Below, one piece after another: positions 1 to 7,677 of a stretch of DNA of 52,747 bases. Under the pieces are notes generated by a model, which saw only the letters and a list, made by a program, of their open reading frames with translations, made no database searches and was not told the DNA's origin. Positions within the stretch are counted from its first letter, which is position 1, and the number at the start of each line of letters is the position of its first letter. Origin of the DNA: a virus. The position numbers and the translations under genes were made by a program. The DNA is taken from positions 1 to 52,747 of IMG/VR virus record IMGVR_UViG_3300025886_000034, one strand, 5' to 3'.

Positions 1-1158
1 TTCTTCAAGATTTTTACGCAAATCACTAAATGATAGAGATTCCATGTAGTCTTTTGCTTTCAACTTAACGTCGTGAGACTTAGCAAGTTCTGATGCCGCA
101 AATTGTGACAACCACTTGACTTTTGCTTTGGCGATAGTCATCAACTCATCTTTGCTCATATTAGCAATGAATGCCTTTGCTTTCTTATAAGCGGGCCCCG
201 TAACATCAATTCTCTCGATGCTTCCGTATGCTTTTTTCAGTTGTGCGATTTGTGATGATGACATACCTTCATCCAACAAATTCGCAGCTTCAAGTTCTAT
301 ATTTTCATTTTCCCAAATTTGCACAATTTTGTTCCCCCATTGATCTTTTTTACCTAATTCCCTAACAGCTTTGCGTGGATATTTCTTCACAGCGTCGTCG
401 AAATCATCCACAACCCCCATCCATCTTGAAGCATGTTTCCTGTTCTTGTACGGTTTAACTAAATGTGGTCTTACTATTTTACCGCCCAAAGGTTTAGAAC
501 TGTCCGGATTTAGATTTGCTTGATAATCCCCAAGTGCACTCACGGCTTCCTTTACGACAGAGTTCATTGTCACTGCCATGTCACCCTGCGCCATTGTAAC
601 TTTGCCCTGTCTGTTATAGAGATATGATGCTTGTGCAACTGGATTGGCAACGTTTTTTAGCGCAATCTTTTCGAGATTGTACTTTGCTGATTTGCTCTTG
701 GACTTGACAACGTATGTGTTTTCGTTGCCTTTCTTGATAGAAGAATCAAAGTTAATCTTAATCTTGTCACCTTTCTTCAATGACTTGAACATTTCGTCAG
801 AAATAGGCAGTTTCATTTCAGTAATCTCGGTTTCTTCTGGAACACAGTTGGGCACTTCTTTACCATTCTTTTTCTTCATCCCAACCTGTTTATAACCATC
901 CCAGCAGGGATCGTCTTTACGCTTGTCATCTTTCTTTTTCTTGGCTTCTTCAATTTTCATAGCACCCTCTATTGTCCAAACTGCTTTGCTGGTTCCTTCA
1001 GTAGATTTATCCACATTTACTTTCTTACCCAAAAACTTTAAAAGTTCTATGACTTTCTTCAGGTTTCCTTTTTCAATATGCTGAGACGCAATATGTTTTG
1101 TTGCTGGTTTAACGTCTCGTTGTCTTATTCTCAACGATTCTTTAATATCATCTTTCAT
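1..1158 (-). CDS. Conserved phage protein with CWxGY Cys motif, C terminus outside the window
   Basis: The frame is open from an ATG at 1158 to the window edge, so at least 386 residues are present and the C terminus is missing. The start overlaps the stop of the upstream gene (TAATG), which suggests translational coupling. The first 60 residues are basic and helical. Near residues 82-107 is a compact motif, PCWDGYKQVGMKKKNGKEVP followed by NC, with two cysteines; I associate this with structural or prohead-linked proteins of marine T4-like phages, from memory only. The rest is Lys-rich and mostly helical, with no catalytic motif I recognise. It lies at the end of a late run of predicted head-packaged proteins, so a role inside the virion is plausible. 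The function is unknown. Confidence 0.75.
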   Translation of the reverse strand, partial: MKDDIKESLRIRQRDVKPATKHIASQHIEKGNLKKVIELLKFLGKKVNVDKSTEGTSKAVWTIEGAMKIEEAKKKKDDKRKDDPCWDGYKQVGMKKKNGKEVPNCVPEETEITEMKLPISDEMFKSLKKGDKIKINFDSSIKKGNENTYVVKSKSKSAKYNLEKIALKNVANPVAQASYLYNRQGKVTMAQGDMAVTMNSVVKEAVSALGDYQANLNPDSSKPLGGKIVRPHLVKPYKNRKHASRWMGVVDDFDDAVKKYPRKAVRELGKKDQWGNKIVQIWENENIELEAANLLDEGMSSSQIAQLKKAYGSIERIDVTGPAYKKAKAFIANMSKDELMTIAKAKVKWLSQFAASELAKSHDVKLKAKDYMESLSFSDLRKNLEE

Positions 1159-1442
1159 TACAATATTTCCGGTAAGTGTGTCATTAATGATGATATAACA
1201 CCAGCACCAACCAACCACATAATCTTGGTCATTACTGCCATACGTTCTCGCAGAGAGATAACAATCCCATCGATATCATCCATTTTACCCGACATTCTAT
1301 TAAGTCGTTCGTGCCCTTCGGCGCGTCTCACCTCAAGGTCTGTAATTTTTTCTTCTACTCTTGCTAATGCTACAATAGCATCCGACATTTTATCCAACTT
1401 GTCTTCAATCCGTTGAAGCCTATCGTCTGTATGCTGGTCCAT
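1158..1442 (-). CDS. Small coiled-coil protein with C-terminal membrane anchor (XhlA-like architecture)
   Basis: 94 residues. Residues 1-70 are charged heptad-like helix (DDRLQRIEDKLDKMSDAI and onward), typical of a coiled coil. Residues about 70-92 form a hydrophobic segment (IMWLVGAGVISSLMTHL) that looks like one membrane span at the C terminus. Coiled coil plus tail anchor is the architecture of XhlA-type phage lysis proteins and of some small membrane-attached phage proteins, but no specific family signature is visible. It is tightly coupled to its neighbours (13 bases after the previous gene, TAATG overlap with the next). A holin accessory or membrane-tether role is inference. Confidence 0.7.
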   Translation of the reverse strand: MDQHTDDRLQRIEDKLDKMSDAIVALARVEEKITDLEVRRAEGHERLNRMSGKMDDIDGIVISLRERMAVMTKIMWLVGAGVISSLMTHLPEIL

Positions 1443-1455
1443 TTACATCTACCTC

Positions 1456-1806
1456 TTAGTTATCTACTTTAGCACTAGCGCGCCATTGGTAACAAGACCA
1501 ATAATTTGCTTTCCATTTAGGGCCAGGATTGTCGCAACCGTGTCTTGCCCTGAATGATTTTCTCCTTTCGGGATCATCCCGTTTAATTTCCATATTCGGA
1601 TCGCCAAAAGTAACTTTTACAACATTACCCTTGTCGTTCTTTACATACACACCAAACTTTTTGTTCGAACCAGAGGGCAACCTAAAAGGATTATTTAGTT
1701 CTACCTTCTTACCCTGATACTCAGATTCGGTTATAACTAATTCTTCTTGTACAGATTCGCACTGACAATCAATCATCTCTTCTAGGTGTTGCCTAAATGT
1801 TTTCAT
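1456..1806 (-). CDS. Capsid-targeting-tagged protein with conserved Cys/Trp domain (FGDPNM...FRARH)
   Basis: 116 residues. The N terminus MKTFRQHLEE resembles the T4 capsid targeting sequence of internal proteins (MKTYQEFIAE), including a Glu after LxE where the gp21 protease would cut. The rest is one compact domain, residues about 27-110, with the motif FGDPNMEIKRDDPERRKSFR followed by ARHGCDNPGPKWKANYWSC. I have met this domain in marine phage head-associated proteins but cannot name its function. Four cysteines lie in or near the tag and the domain, so metal binding or disulfides are possible. It sits three bases from the Arg-rich gene. Inference: it is packaged in the head and processed by gp21. 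Confidence 0.75.
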   Translation of the reverse strand: MKTFRQHLEEMIDCQCESVQEELVITESEYQGKKVELNNPFRLPSGSNKKFGVYVKNDKGNVVKVTFGDPNMEIKRDDPERRKSFRARHGCDNPGPKWKANYWSCYQWRASAKVDN

Positions 1807-1808
1807 CG

Positions 1809-2897
1809 TTATTCCTTATCAAATATGCCAGAAAATTCATCATCGATCTCTTCATGAATCTTCTTAATTCTTTGTGTGTTGATATCATTCAACGCATTTA
1901 AAACAGAATCCATATCATACTTCATAGTGGCAATATCGGGGTTTTGCCCAGGCGTAGCTCTAGCATAAGCGATAAAAGCATCGTCGGTACCATACTCTAA
2001 AACTTTTTCTTGCAAATCTTCATCCACACTACCATCCGCGATAAAACTATTCACACGAGCAAATCCGAGTTGTTGTGGAGTTTTAAATCGCTGATTTTCG
2101 TATGAATCTAATCCACGGTTATACACTTCCAATACAATATCAAATGGCATATTAGCCCGTTCGGCTTTCTTTACCAAACTAGAATATTCCTCAAAAAATC
2201 CATCAAGTTCTTCGATCTCTTCTTCCGAGAACGACTCCTTACCAGCGCGCAACATAGCAGAAATCATTTCAGACTCGGAATATTCCTCTTCGTCGTCATC
2301 CTCATCATCCTCATCATCTTCTTCTTCGGTGTAGTATTCGAGATAGTCTCTAACCGTAGAAATATAGTCTGACGCTAAAGTGATTTTAGAAAGAATCCAC
2401 TCATCAGGCTCTTCATCCATATCAGACATAATTTCAAGGATTGATAACGCATCTTCCGAGATTTCGTACAGTTGAGCTTCTGCCATCCGTAACCCATCGG
2501 TATTTGGATCATCGTAATCTTCTACAAACAAAGAACCAAAATCCAAATCCAAATCTTCTGATTTAGTTCCTCTTTTTCTTTCGATTTCTTTTCTTCGGAA
2601 TTGTGGAGTTAAACGTGCGGCAACCCGACTGACGAATTTCTTCATCTTTTCTGTGCGTCTATCCACAGTCATTTTCTGTGCGGGTGACAACTTTCCGTAG
2701 GATTTTCCGCCAGCATAACGCTTCTTGAGCATCATTCTTGCTCCGCGTCTGGCTCTTTTAGAAATGCGCGCTCGGTCTGCAAATCGTCGCATAACCAACT
2801 GGCGTTGTCTTTTAATTCTAGTTTTTCTTCTGCGCAACTGCATTCCGCGTTTTCGGCGCTGCTGCATAGACAGAACTTCTGTTTGCATATCTTCCAT
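1809..2897 (-). CDS. Arg/Lys-rich internal head protein candidate with acidic tract
   Basis: 362 residues with an extreme charge pattern. Residues 10-110 are very basic (RRKRGMQLRRRKTRIKRQRQ and similar), suited to binding or condensing DNA. Residues 130-190 form a helical domain containing MAEAQLYEISEDALSILEIM. Residues about 190-210 are a run of Asp/Glu, and the C-terminal 150 residues are helical and acidic. LxE sites such as QLYE would suit gp21 cleavage. The ATG at 2897 has no good Shine-Dalgarno; a start three codons later is possible. A late-type box (CATAAATA) lies 63 bases upstream. It sits among capsid-targeted genes, so an internal or prohead core protein is the best guess. I do not recognise a T4 orthologue. 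Confidence 0.75.
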   Translation of the reverse strand: MEDMQTEVLSMQQRRKRGMQLRRRKTRIKRQRQLVMRRFADRARISKRARRGARMMLKKRYAGGKSYGKLSPAQKMTVDRRTEKMKKFVSRVAARLTPQFRRKEIERKRGTKSEDLDLDFGSLFVEDYDDPNTDGLRMAEAQLYEISEDALSILEIMSDMDEEPDEWILSKITLASDYISTVRDYLEYYTEEEDDEDDEDDDEEEYSESEMISAMLRAGKESFSEEEIEELDGFFEEYSSLVKKAERANMPFDIVLEVYNRGLDSYENQRFKTPQQLGFARVNSFIADGSVDEDLQEKVLEYGTDDAFIAYARATPGQNPDIATMKYDMDSVLNALNDINTQRIKKIHEEIDDEFSGIFDKE

Positions 2898-2959
2898 TGG
2901 AGTTTACCTTAGTCTTATCCCACCGCAGGTTTGCCTTAGCCTTACTGCAGTTATATGTG

Positions 2960-2967
2960 TATTTATG
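2960..2967 (-). promoter_or_regulatory. Possible T4-type late promoter
   Basis: The minus strand reads CATAAATA, one base from the T4 late consensus TATAAATA, upstream of the Arg-rich protein gene and just before the stop of the previous gene. The mismatch at the first base lowers confidence. Confidence 0.4.
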
Positions 2968-2968
2968 A

Positions 2969-3583
2969 TTATTTAACTTTTGACATTCCCATTCCAGCCC
3001 TCAAGTCGTCGAACAACTTTTTGGTGTCTGTGGCAGACATGCTGACAGAAACACCTTTCTTAAATGTGTCAAAGTCACCCTTAGAGACATTCGCTCTTTG
3101 CTTAGAAGCAGACATTCCCTCAACCCCTTCTGCGTCAGGGTCTCTATCCCCCGCAGATACAACATTGATCTGTTTAAAGTCATAAAATCCGTGGCGGGCC
3201 TTTACACCATTATACTTATTTAACAGTGTTTCAAATTCAGATATTCTATCAGCACCAACAACCATCGTGACTTTATCAAATCCTTTGGCATGTAGTGAAC
3301 CGGCAATATCAAAAACGTTTTTGACTTTCTTATCCAGAATAATATTTTTAGAGTGTTTTGGGAACATCTTACGAACGTGCTTGATTTTCTGATCGTATGT
3401 CAGAGGATTTTTCTTAGGATCCTGCGAATGTGACAGATATACAAAAAACGGATTTCTGCCCGCTTTTCTGGCAAGCACGTCAACAAGTTTACCGTGTCCA
3501 ACGGTGGGTGGGTTCATTCTTCCAAATGTAAAGAATGCTTCCTTACCTTGTTGCTCATTAATAAACTGTTTGAACGAGTACAT
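2969..3583 (-). CDS. NMNAT/cytidylyltransferase-like nucleotidyltransferase with capsid-targeting-like N terminus
   Basis: 204 residues. The N terminus MYSFKQFINE resembles the T4 capsid targeting sequence and ends at an IxE site. The enzyme follows immediately: residues 21-30 read GRMNPPTVGH, the GxFxPxxxGH ATP-binding motif of the HIGH nucleotidyltransferase superfamily; residues about 106-113 (VTMVVGAD) match the conserved VGxD strand; residues 157-163 (MSASKQR) match the SxSxxR phosphate-binding motif near the end of the fold. Members join an AMP or CMP group to a phosphorylated partner (NMN, FMN, phosphopantetheine, glycerol phosphate). The substrate cannot be read. It starts right after the stop of the ligase-like gene, under the same late promoter. 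Inference: it is packaged in the head and delivered with the DNA. Confidence 0.8.
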   Translation of the reverse strand: MYSFKQFINEQQGKEAFFTFGRMNPPTVGHGKLVDVLARKAGRNPFFVYLSHSQDPKKNPLTYDQKIKHVRKMFPKHSKNIILDKKVKNVFDIAGSLHAKGFDKVTMVVGADRISEFETLLNKYNGVKARHGFYDFKQINVVSAGDRDPDAEGVEGMSASKQRANVSKGDFDTFKKGVSVSMSATDTKKLFDDLRAGMGMSKVK

Positions 3584-4792
3584 TTACTTTTGCCATCCTT
3601 TTACTATGTCAGGTGAGAAGTTGTTGTATGAAAACTCCATACGGTCAACAAGTTTTACTGCCGATCCGCTAAGTTTATCAACCGCAACAAATCCTTCAGC
3701 ACCAGTTACTTTGTAACCCTTATTAGTTCTAACGAACGTGTCAATAGATTGAAGCTCGTTCAACTTATTTATTAGTCTAAGTTTAGCATCAACAATTAGC
3801 TTCTGCAACTCGAACATTTTTACTAGACTAGATTTATTCTCTTCGGAAAAAAACTCAAGCAACTCATCAAGTTTTGCTTGCTGGGCACTCTTACCCTTTG
3901 CGGTCTTTCTAGCATCAATTTCTTTTTGGTATTTATCTCTAATCCAACCAATCAACTTTTCTGTATGTTCTTTTGTGTCTCCGATAATTGATCCGGCTCT
4001 GACATAGGTGTTGTTGAAGGTTTCGATGTGCTGTGCGAGATGTTGGTTCGCCTCCAGTGTTCGTAATGTCGTTCCACTGATTGAGTTAAAAAGTACTCCA
4101 ATTTTTGATAAAATTGCGTTAACATCTGAAGTCTCCTTCTTTGTCATAGTTGCTTTCGTAACATCAGTCAAAATCGCATCTTGTGACCATACAGCTAAGG
4201 ATTTTCTAAACTGCGAAACATTCACACCATATGTCGCTCGCATCGACATAAAGTCTTTTCCTGTATATGTGGTGTGCCACACAATCCCTATCTTAGCAGC
4301 ACGAACTGCACTAGCTTGTTCTATAGGAACTGCATAAACAATTGTGTTGGGGTGGAAGGTTGCATACTTTTCACCAGCGATAGTTTTGACTTTTACATCG
4401 CCAGGACCAAACAAAAAATCTCCCTGAACGACACCTTTGATGCCAAGTTTAGGGAGATGCTTTAAAGCTTCTTTCAGTTTAGCGGCAAGATCACCAGAAG
4501 TATCTGCGTCAATATCAGCCGGAGTTTTATACACTTTAGGATTTTTATTGAATATACCCTTCTTAGCAACAAAGAATTTCTTGTCACTAGGATCTATACC
4601 AGCAAAAATAGCAGGGGCCCCGTCCCATTTGACCGAGACGGATCCGCCGTGCCCCGACAGCATATTCCGCATATCACGCAGAGCAAAGATTGCTTCTCGG
4701 GTACCATTTACACCACCGTAGAGAACCTTGTCCTCAATGTGGGTCATGTGAGTGTTCTTCTGTTCCGACAAAAAATTTGAAAAAGTTTTCAT
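3584..4792 (-). CDS. DNA/RNA ligase-like nucleotidyltransferase with capsid-targeting N terminus
   Basis: 402 residues. The N terminus MKTFSNFLSE closely follows the T4 capsid targeting pattern with an LxE cut site. Residues 55-58 (KWDG, followed by AP) match motif I of covalent nucleotidyltransferases, Lys55 being the candidate AMP-accepting residue. Residues 122-126 (VQGDF) could be the motif III strand. Residues 366-369 (EGFV) and 380-383 (KLVD) look like motifs IV and V, although they are closer together and further toward the C terminus than in standard ligases, with a helical insertion at about 190-340. The superfamily includes ATP-dependent DNA and RNA ligases and capping enzymes; the substrate here is unknown. 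A perfect late box lies 24 bases upstream, consistent with a virion protein. Confidence 0.75.
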   Translation of the reverse strand: MKTFSNFLSEQKNTHMTHIEDKVLYGGVNGTREAIFALRDMRNMLSGHGGSVSVKWDGAPAIFAGIDPSDKKFFVAKKGIFNKNPKVYKTPADIDADTSGDLAAKLKEALKHLPKLGIKGVVQGDFLFGPGDVKVKTIAGEKYATFHPNTIVYAVPIEQASAVRAAKIGIVWHTTYTGKDFMSMRATYGVNVSQFRKSLAVWSQDAILTDVTKATMTKKETSDVNAILSKIGVLFNSISGTTLRTLEANQHLAQHIETFNNTYVRAGSIIGDTKEHTEKLIGWIRDKYQKEIDARKTAKGKSAQQAKLDELLEFFSEENKSSLVKMFELQKLIVDAKLRLINKLNELQSIDTFVRTNKGYKVTGAEGFVAVDKLSGSAVKLVDRMEFSYNNFSPDIVKGWQK

Positions 4793-4815
4793 TTATTTTC
4801 CTAAACTACAACCCT

Positions 4816-4823
4816 TATTTATA
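4816..4823 (-). promoter_or_regulatory. T4-type late promoter for the left-end packaged-protein genes
   Basis: The minus strand reads TATAAATA, an exact T4 late -10 box, between the end of gp41 and the start of the ligase-like gene. It separates an early replication gene from late packaged-protein genes. Confidence 0.75.
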
Positions 4824-4824
4824 A

Positions 4825-6234
4825 TTAGGAAAACTTCAGTTGCGACCAATCCCTTTCTTGAGTCGCTCGTGTACCAAAATCAGAACGATCGAATATAGGT
4901 TTATCGTCATTCACATGACCACTATCAACAATGTCGTTTTGTGCCGATTGCTCAACATCATACAGTCTCATTTTGGATTTATCAACACCAATAACAAACC
5001 TCTTATATGTATCAGGGCTATTATACCTGTTTTTCAACTGCTTGACCATAATCTGATTTAGGTCTGTCAACTCTTCGGTTGCGATTAATGCTACCATAAA
5101 GTCTGCGGTTGCAGGAAGACCAAATGATTCGCTGGTATCAGTCAAATCCACATCCGAGTTCGCAAAACCACCACGAGTAGTTTGTGTTGCGGATACAATA
5201 GGAACATCATATTCGACAGCCATTCCTCGTAATTCCTCTGCAATACTCTTAATCAAGGTGTAAGAGTTAACAGTAGCACTTGCTCTCATTCTAGAAGATG
5301 AGCATATATTGAGATAATCAATATAAATGATATCAGGCTTGAATTGTTTCTTAAGTTTTACATCATTGATCAAATGTTTAAAATGAGAAACATTTGCCGA
5401 TGCTGTTGGATACTCTTTGACAATCAGTTTACCCTTAGTCTTGCTCTTGATTTTCGATATTTTATTCATGTACTCATCTTTAGATAACTGGTGAAGATAG
5501 TCTAAAGGTGTGTTCATCAAGTTGGCATCAATTCGTTCCGCAATCTTTTCCTCACTCATTTCCAGAGTTATATACAAAACATTTTTACCCTGCGTCAGAT
5601 TTGCCGCTGCAAAGTGACACATAGCAAGTGACTTACCAACGCCAGTGCCAGCAAGAATGATATTCAGAGTTTTGTTGGGCAATCCATTCTTCGTGATTCG
5701 ATTCATATAATCCAAATCAAAAGGAATGCTAGACTCAACTCTATGGTAAAACTCGTATCGCTCTTCAGCATCAGCAATAAAATCGTGCCCGACGTGATTG
5801 TCAAAAGACACAGATAAAGCATCTGCTAGAATCTGAGGAATAGCACCCTTGTCTAATGCTTTCGTATCATCATCAAGAATCTGAATAGATTCCATAATAG
5901 CATTGTATACAGCTTTTTCTTGACAGAACTGCTCTGAGTTTTCTATCAGCCATTCGGTATCTTTTTCTGATACATCATTGTACGCCAGTTCGTCAACATA
6001 ATCAACAACTTTTTTGTGCTGCTCTTGGTTGAGATTTGATATAGAATCAACCTCAATCTTAAGGGCATCAACAGTTGGTGAAGATTTATACTTCAGGATA
6101 TAATCAACAATCTGTTTATAGACTGTCTTCTCGGTTATATCCTGAAAGTAATCTTCCTTGATGAAAGGAATTGTCTTGCGTACAAATTCATCATCATACA
6201 GCAGGTGTTTCAGTATTTTCTTTTCTAAGTTCAT
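4825..6234 (-). CDS. 41: Replicative DNA helicase, T4 gp41 type (DnaB family)
   Basis: 469 residues, close to T4 gp41 (475). It unwinds the fork 5'-3' and works with a primase. The helical N-terminal domain covers about 1-150. The RecA-like motor has Walker A at 196-202 (GTGVGKS), a Walker B strand ending in YIDYLN, and the ATQTTRGG sensor segment of DnaB-type helicases. It is the last gene of the uvsX operon and overlaps the end of the preceding small gene by 41 bases, suggesting coupling. The terminal SQLKFS is followed at once by a late promoter for other genes. The primase (gp61) is not in this window. Confidence 0.95.
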   Translation of the reverse strand: MNLEKKILKHLLYDDEFVRKTIPFIKEDYFQDITEKTVYKQIVDYILKYKSSPTVDALKIEVDSISNLNQEQHKKVVDYVDELAYNDVSEKDTEWLIENSEQFCQEKAVYNAIMESIQILDDDTKALDKGAIPQILADALSVSFDNHVGHDFIADAEERYEFYHRVESSIPFDLDYMNRITKNGLPNKTLNIILAGTGVGKSLAMCHFAAANLTQGKNVLYITLEMSEEKIAERIDANLMNTPLDYLHQLSKDEYMNKISKIKSKTKGKLIVKEYPTASANVSHFKHLINDVKLKKQFKPDIIYIDYLNICSSSRMRASATVNSYTLIKSIAEELRGMAVEYDVPIVSATQTTRGGFANSDVDLTDTSESFGLPATADFMVALIATEELTDLNQIMVKQLKNRYNSPDTYKRFVIGVDKSKMRLYDVEQSAQNDIVDSGHVNDDKPIFDRSDFGTRATQERDWSQLKFS

Positions 6235-6547
6235 TTGTGTATCTCACTTCCGCTTTATCGACTGTTGCCATTAATATAGAGTTTAGCACAGAACTTATAA
6301 CATTTTCAAATGTTTTTTTGTTTTTTTCATCATTTAAGATAAAATCCTTTTCTTCAGTGTGAATATTATATTCGAACGATACATGCAACTCATCGGCGTC
6401 ATTGACATCAGGATCTAAGCTCACAACACCGTATGAATATTCAACTCCGGAAAATTCACCAGTAATTATCTTGACTTTTGCCAAATCTTTATTTTCTTCG
6501 TATCCTTCTTCTGGATCAATTAAAAGATAATCTTTATTCTCCTGCAT
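6194..6547 (-). CDS. Small conserved protein between UvsX and gp41
   Basis: 117 residues from the ATG at 6547, chosen because GGAG lies 7 bases upstream and longer versions run far into uvsX. The protein is acidic, with a predicted beta-rich middle ([20 protein letters not shown]) and a helical C terminus. No catalytic motif or membrane span is seen. It overlaps uvsX by 14 bases and gp41 by 41 bases, so it is translationally embedded between a recombinase and a helicase. A role at the replication fork or in recombination is suggested by position only; the family is unrecognised. Confidence 0.7.
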   Translation of the reverse strand: MQENKDYLLIDPEEGYEENKDLAKVKIITGEFSGVEYSYGVVSLDPDVNDADELHVSFEYNIHTEEKDFILNDEKNKKTFENVISSVLNSILMATVDKAEVRYTNELRKENTETPAV

Positions 6548-7598
6548 CTTCAGTCTCCAGCACCTCGTCAAACTCTGCACCTTCACTACCGTATAAGAAC
6601 TCCTTCTTACATACATCATCAATCATAGCAAGGATTTCTGGTGTGTAATATTTTTCCGGATTCGAATTGATAGACTTACCAAAGACCTTAGTGCCATCGG
6701 GAAACTCATACCGAGTAGAAACTTTGGTGAAGATTCCATACTTCTCAGCAATTTCAAGCAGCCCATAGTATCGATCCAAACCATGCTCGTAGGTTATCTT
6801 GATTTCAACTTGAGCATTCTCTTTGGTCAAACGAGACTTCTGCATCTTTGCTTTGACGATATTACCAACAACCGTGGTGCCATCTTTTTCTTTCTTCTTG
6901 GTCAGCATCACGATTGTGGATGCGGTGTACTTCAACCCAGAACCACCGGACATTGCTTTCATAGGAACATATGATCCCACAACATCATATACGTGATTCG
7001 TTACCATAAGAGGAACACCGATCTTTGCTAGCTTCAGATTGAGAACGCGAAAGGTGGCTTTGAGGATTTGTGCTTTAGTCATATCCTTAGTCTCTTTACC
7101 TTCCATCGTATCTTCCATTTCCTTGGTAGACGATAGTTGCCCGAGAGAATCGAGGATCATAATCATCGGTTCGCGCTTTTTTTCTGGTTGCGCAGAATAG
7201 TTTTCAATGATCTTTAGTGCGGTGTGTCGGAACTTCTGAATCGTATCAGGCTCAGAAATAATAACTCGGGTAGTATCAATACCTCGGTCTTCCATCATAC
7301 CTTTCGTGACAGCCGCTTCGGTGTCGAAGTAGATTACCCCACCTGTCGGATTAGAATCTAAAAATTGTTTTACGATTCCTAAGACAAAGAATGTCTTACC
7401 GGTTGCAGATTCACCAGCGAATGCGGTGACTTTATTGTTGGGAACACCACCATAGATGCTACCCGAGAGAACAGCATTAAGTGCGTAACTCCCCGTATCA
7501 ATACAACCTGTATACTCGGCAGAAGCACCGCCTTCAGATAGTATTTTTGTGTCTTCGTCTTTGAGTGTTTCCACTAGACTGTTAAAAAATTTACTCAT
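6534..7598 (-). CDS. uvsX: UvsX RecA-like recombinase
   Basis: 354 residues from the ATG at 7598, preceded by GGAG seven bases upstream; the protein then begins [10 protein letters not shown]. UvsX forms filaments on single-stranded DNA and drives strand invasion for recombination-dependent replication. Walker A is at 62-69 (GESATGKT), the Walker B strand contains [11 protein letters not shown], and the L2-like region includes [14 protein letters not shown]. Its loader UvsY and helicase UvsW are at 28-30 kb in the same window. A strong sigma-70-like promoter lies 27-55 bases upstream, and its -35 box is buried in the terminator of the upstream DUF262 gene. Confidence 0.95.
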   Translation of the reverse strand: MSKFFNSLVETLKDEDTKILSEGGASAEYTGCIDTGSYALNAVLSGSIYGGVPNNKVTAFAGESATGKTFFVLGIVKQFLDSNPTGGVIYFDTEAAVTKGMMEDRGIDTTRVIISEPDTIQKFRHTALKIIENYSAQPEKKREPMIMILDSLGQLSSTKEMEDTMEGKETKDMTKAQILKATFRVLNLKLAKIGVPLMVTNHVYDVVGSYVPMKAMSGGSGLKYTASTIVMLTKKKEKDGTTVVGNIVKAKMQKSRLTKENAQVEIKITYEHGLDRYYGLLEIAEKYGIFTKVSTRYEFPDGTKVFGKSINSNPEKYYTPEILAMIDDVCKKEFLYGSEGAEFDEVLETEDAGE

Positions 7599-7624
7599 AA
7601 TATAACTCCGTTCAAAGTGTACAT

Positions 7625-7653
7625 AGTATAACACAAAAAGTAAAAAAAAGCAA
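7625..7653 (-). promoter_or_regulatory. Sigma-70-like promoter of uvsX
   Basis: On the minus strand TTGCTT (7648-7653), a 17-base spacer, then TATACT (7625-7630). The -35 box overlaps the stem and T-tract of the terminator at 7642-7675. It drives uvsX, the small gene and gp41. Confidence 0.7.
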
Positions 7654-7675
7654 GAGCGAACCCTTGCTTTTTTTT
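7642..7675 (-). terminator. Rho-independent terminator after the DUF262-HNH gene
   Basis: The minus strand has GCAAG and CTTGC arms flanking an 8-base loop, extended by A/T pairs, then a run of T. It begins three bases after the DUF262 stop codon. The A/T tracts on both sides could allow it to act in both directions. Confidence 0.8.
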
Positions 7676-7677
7676 GA

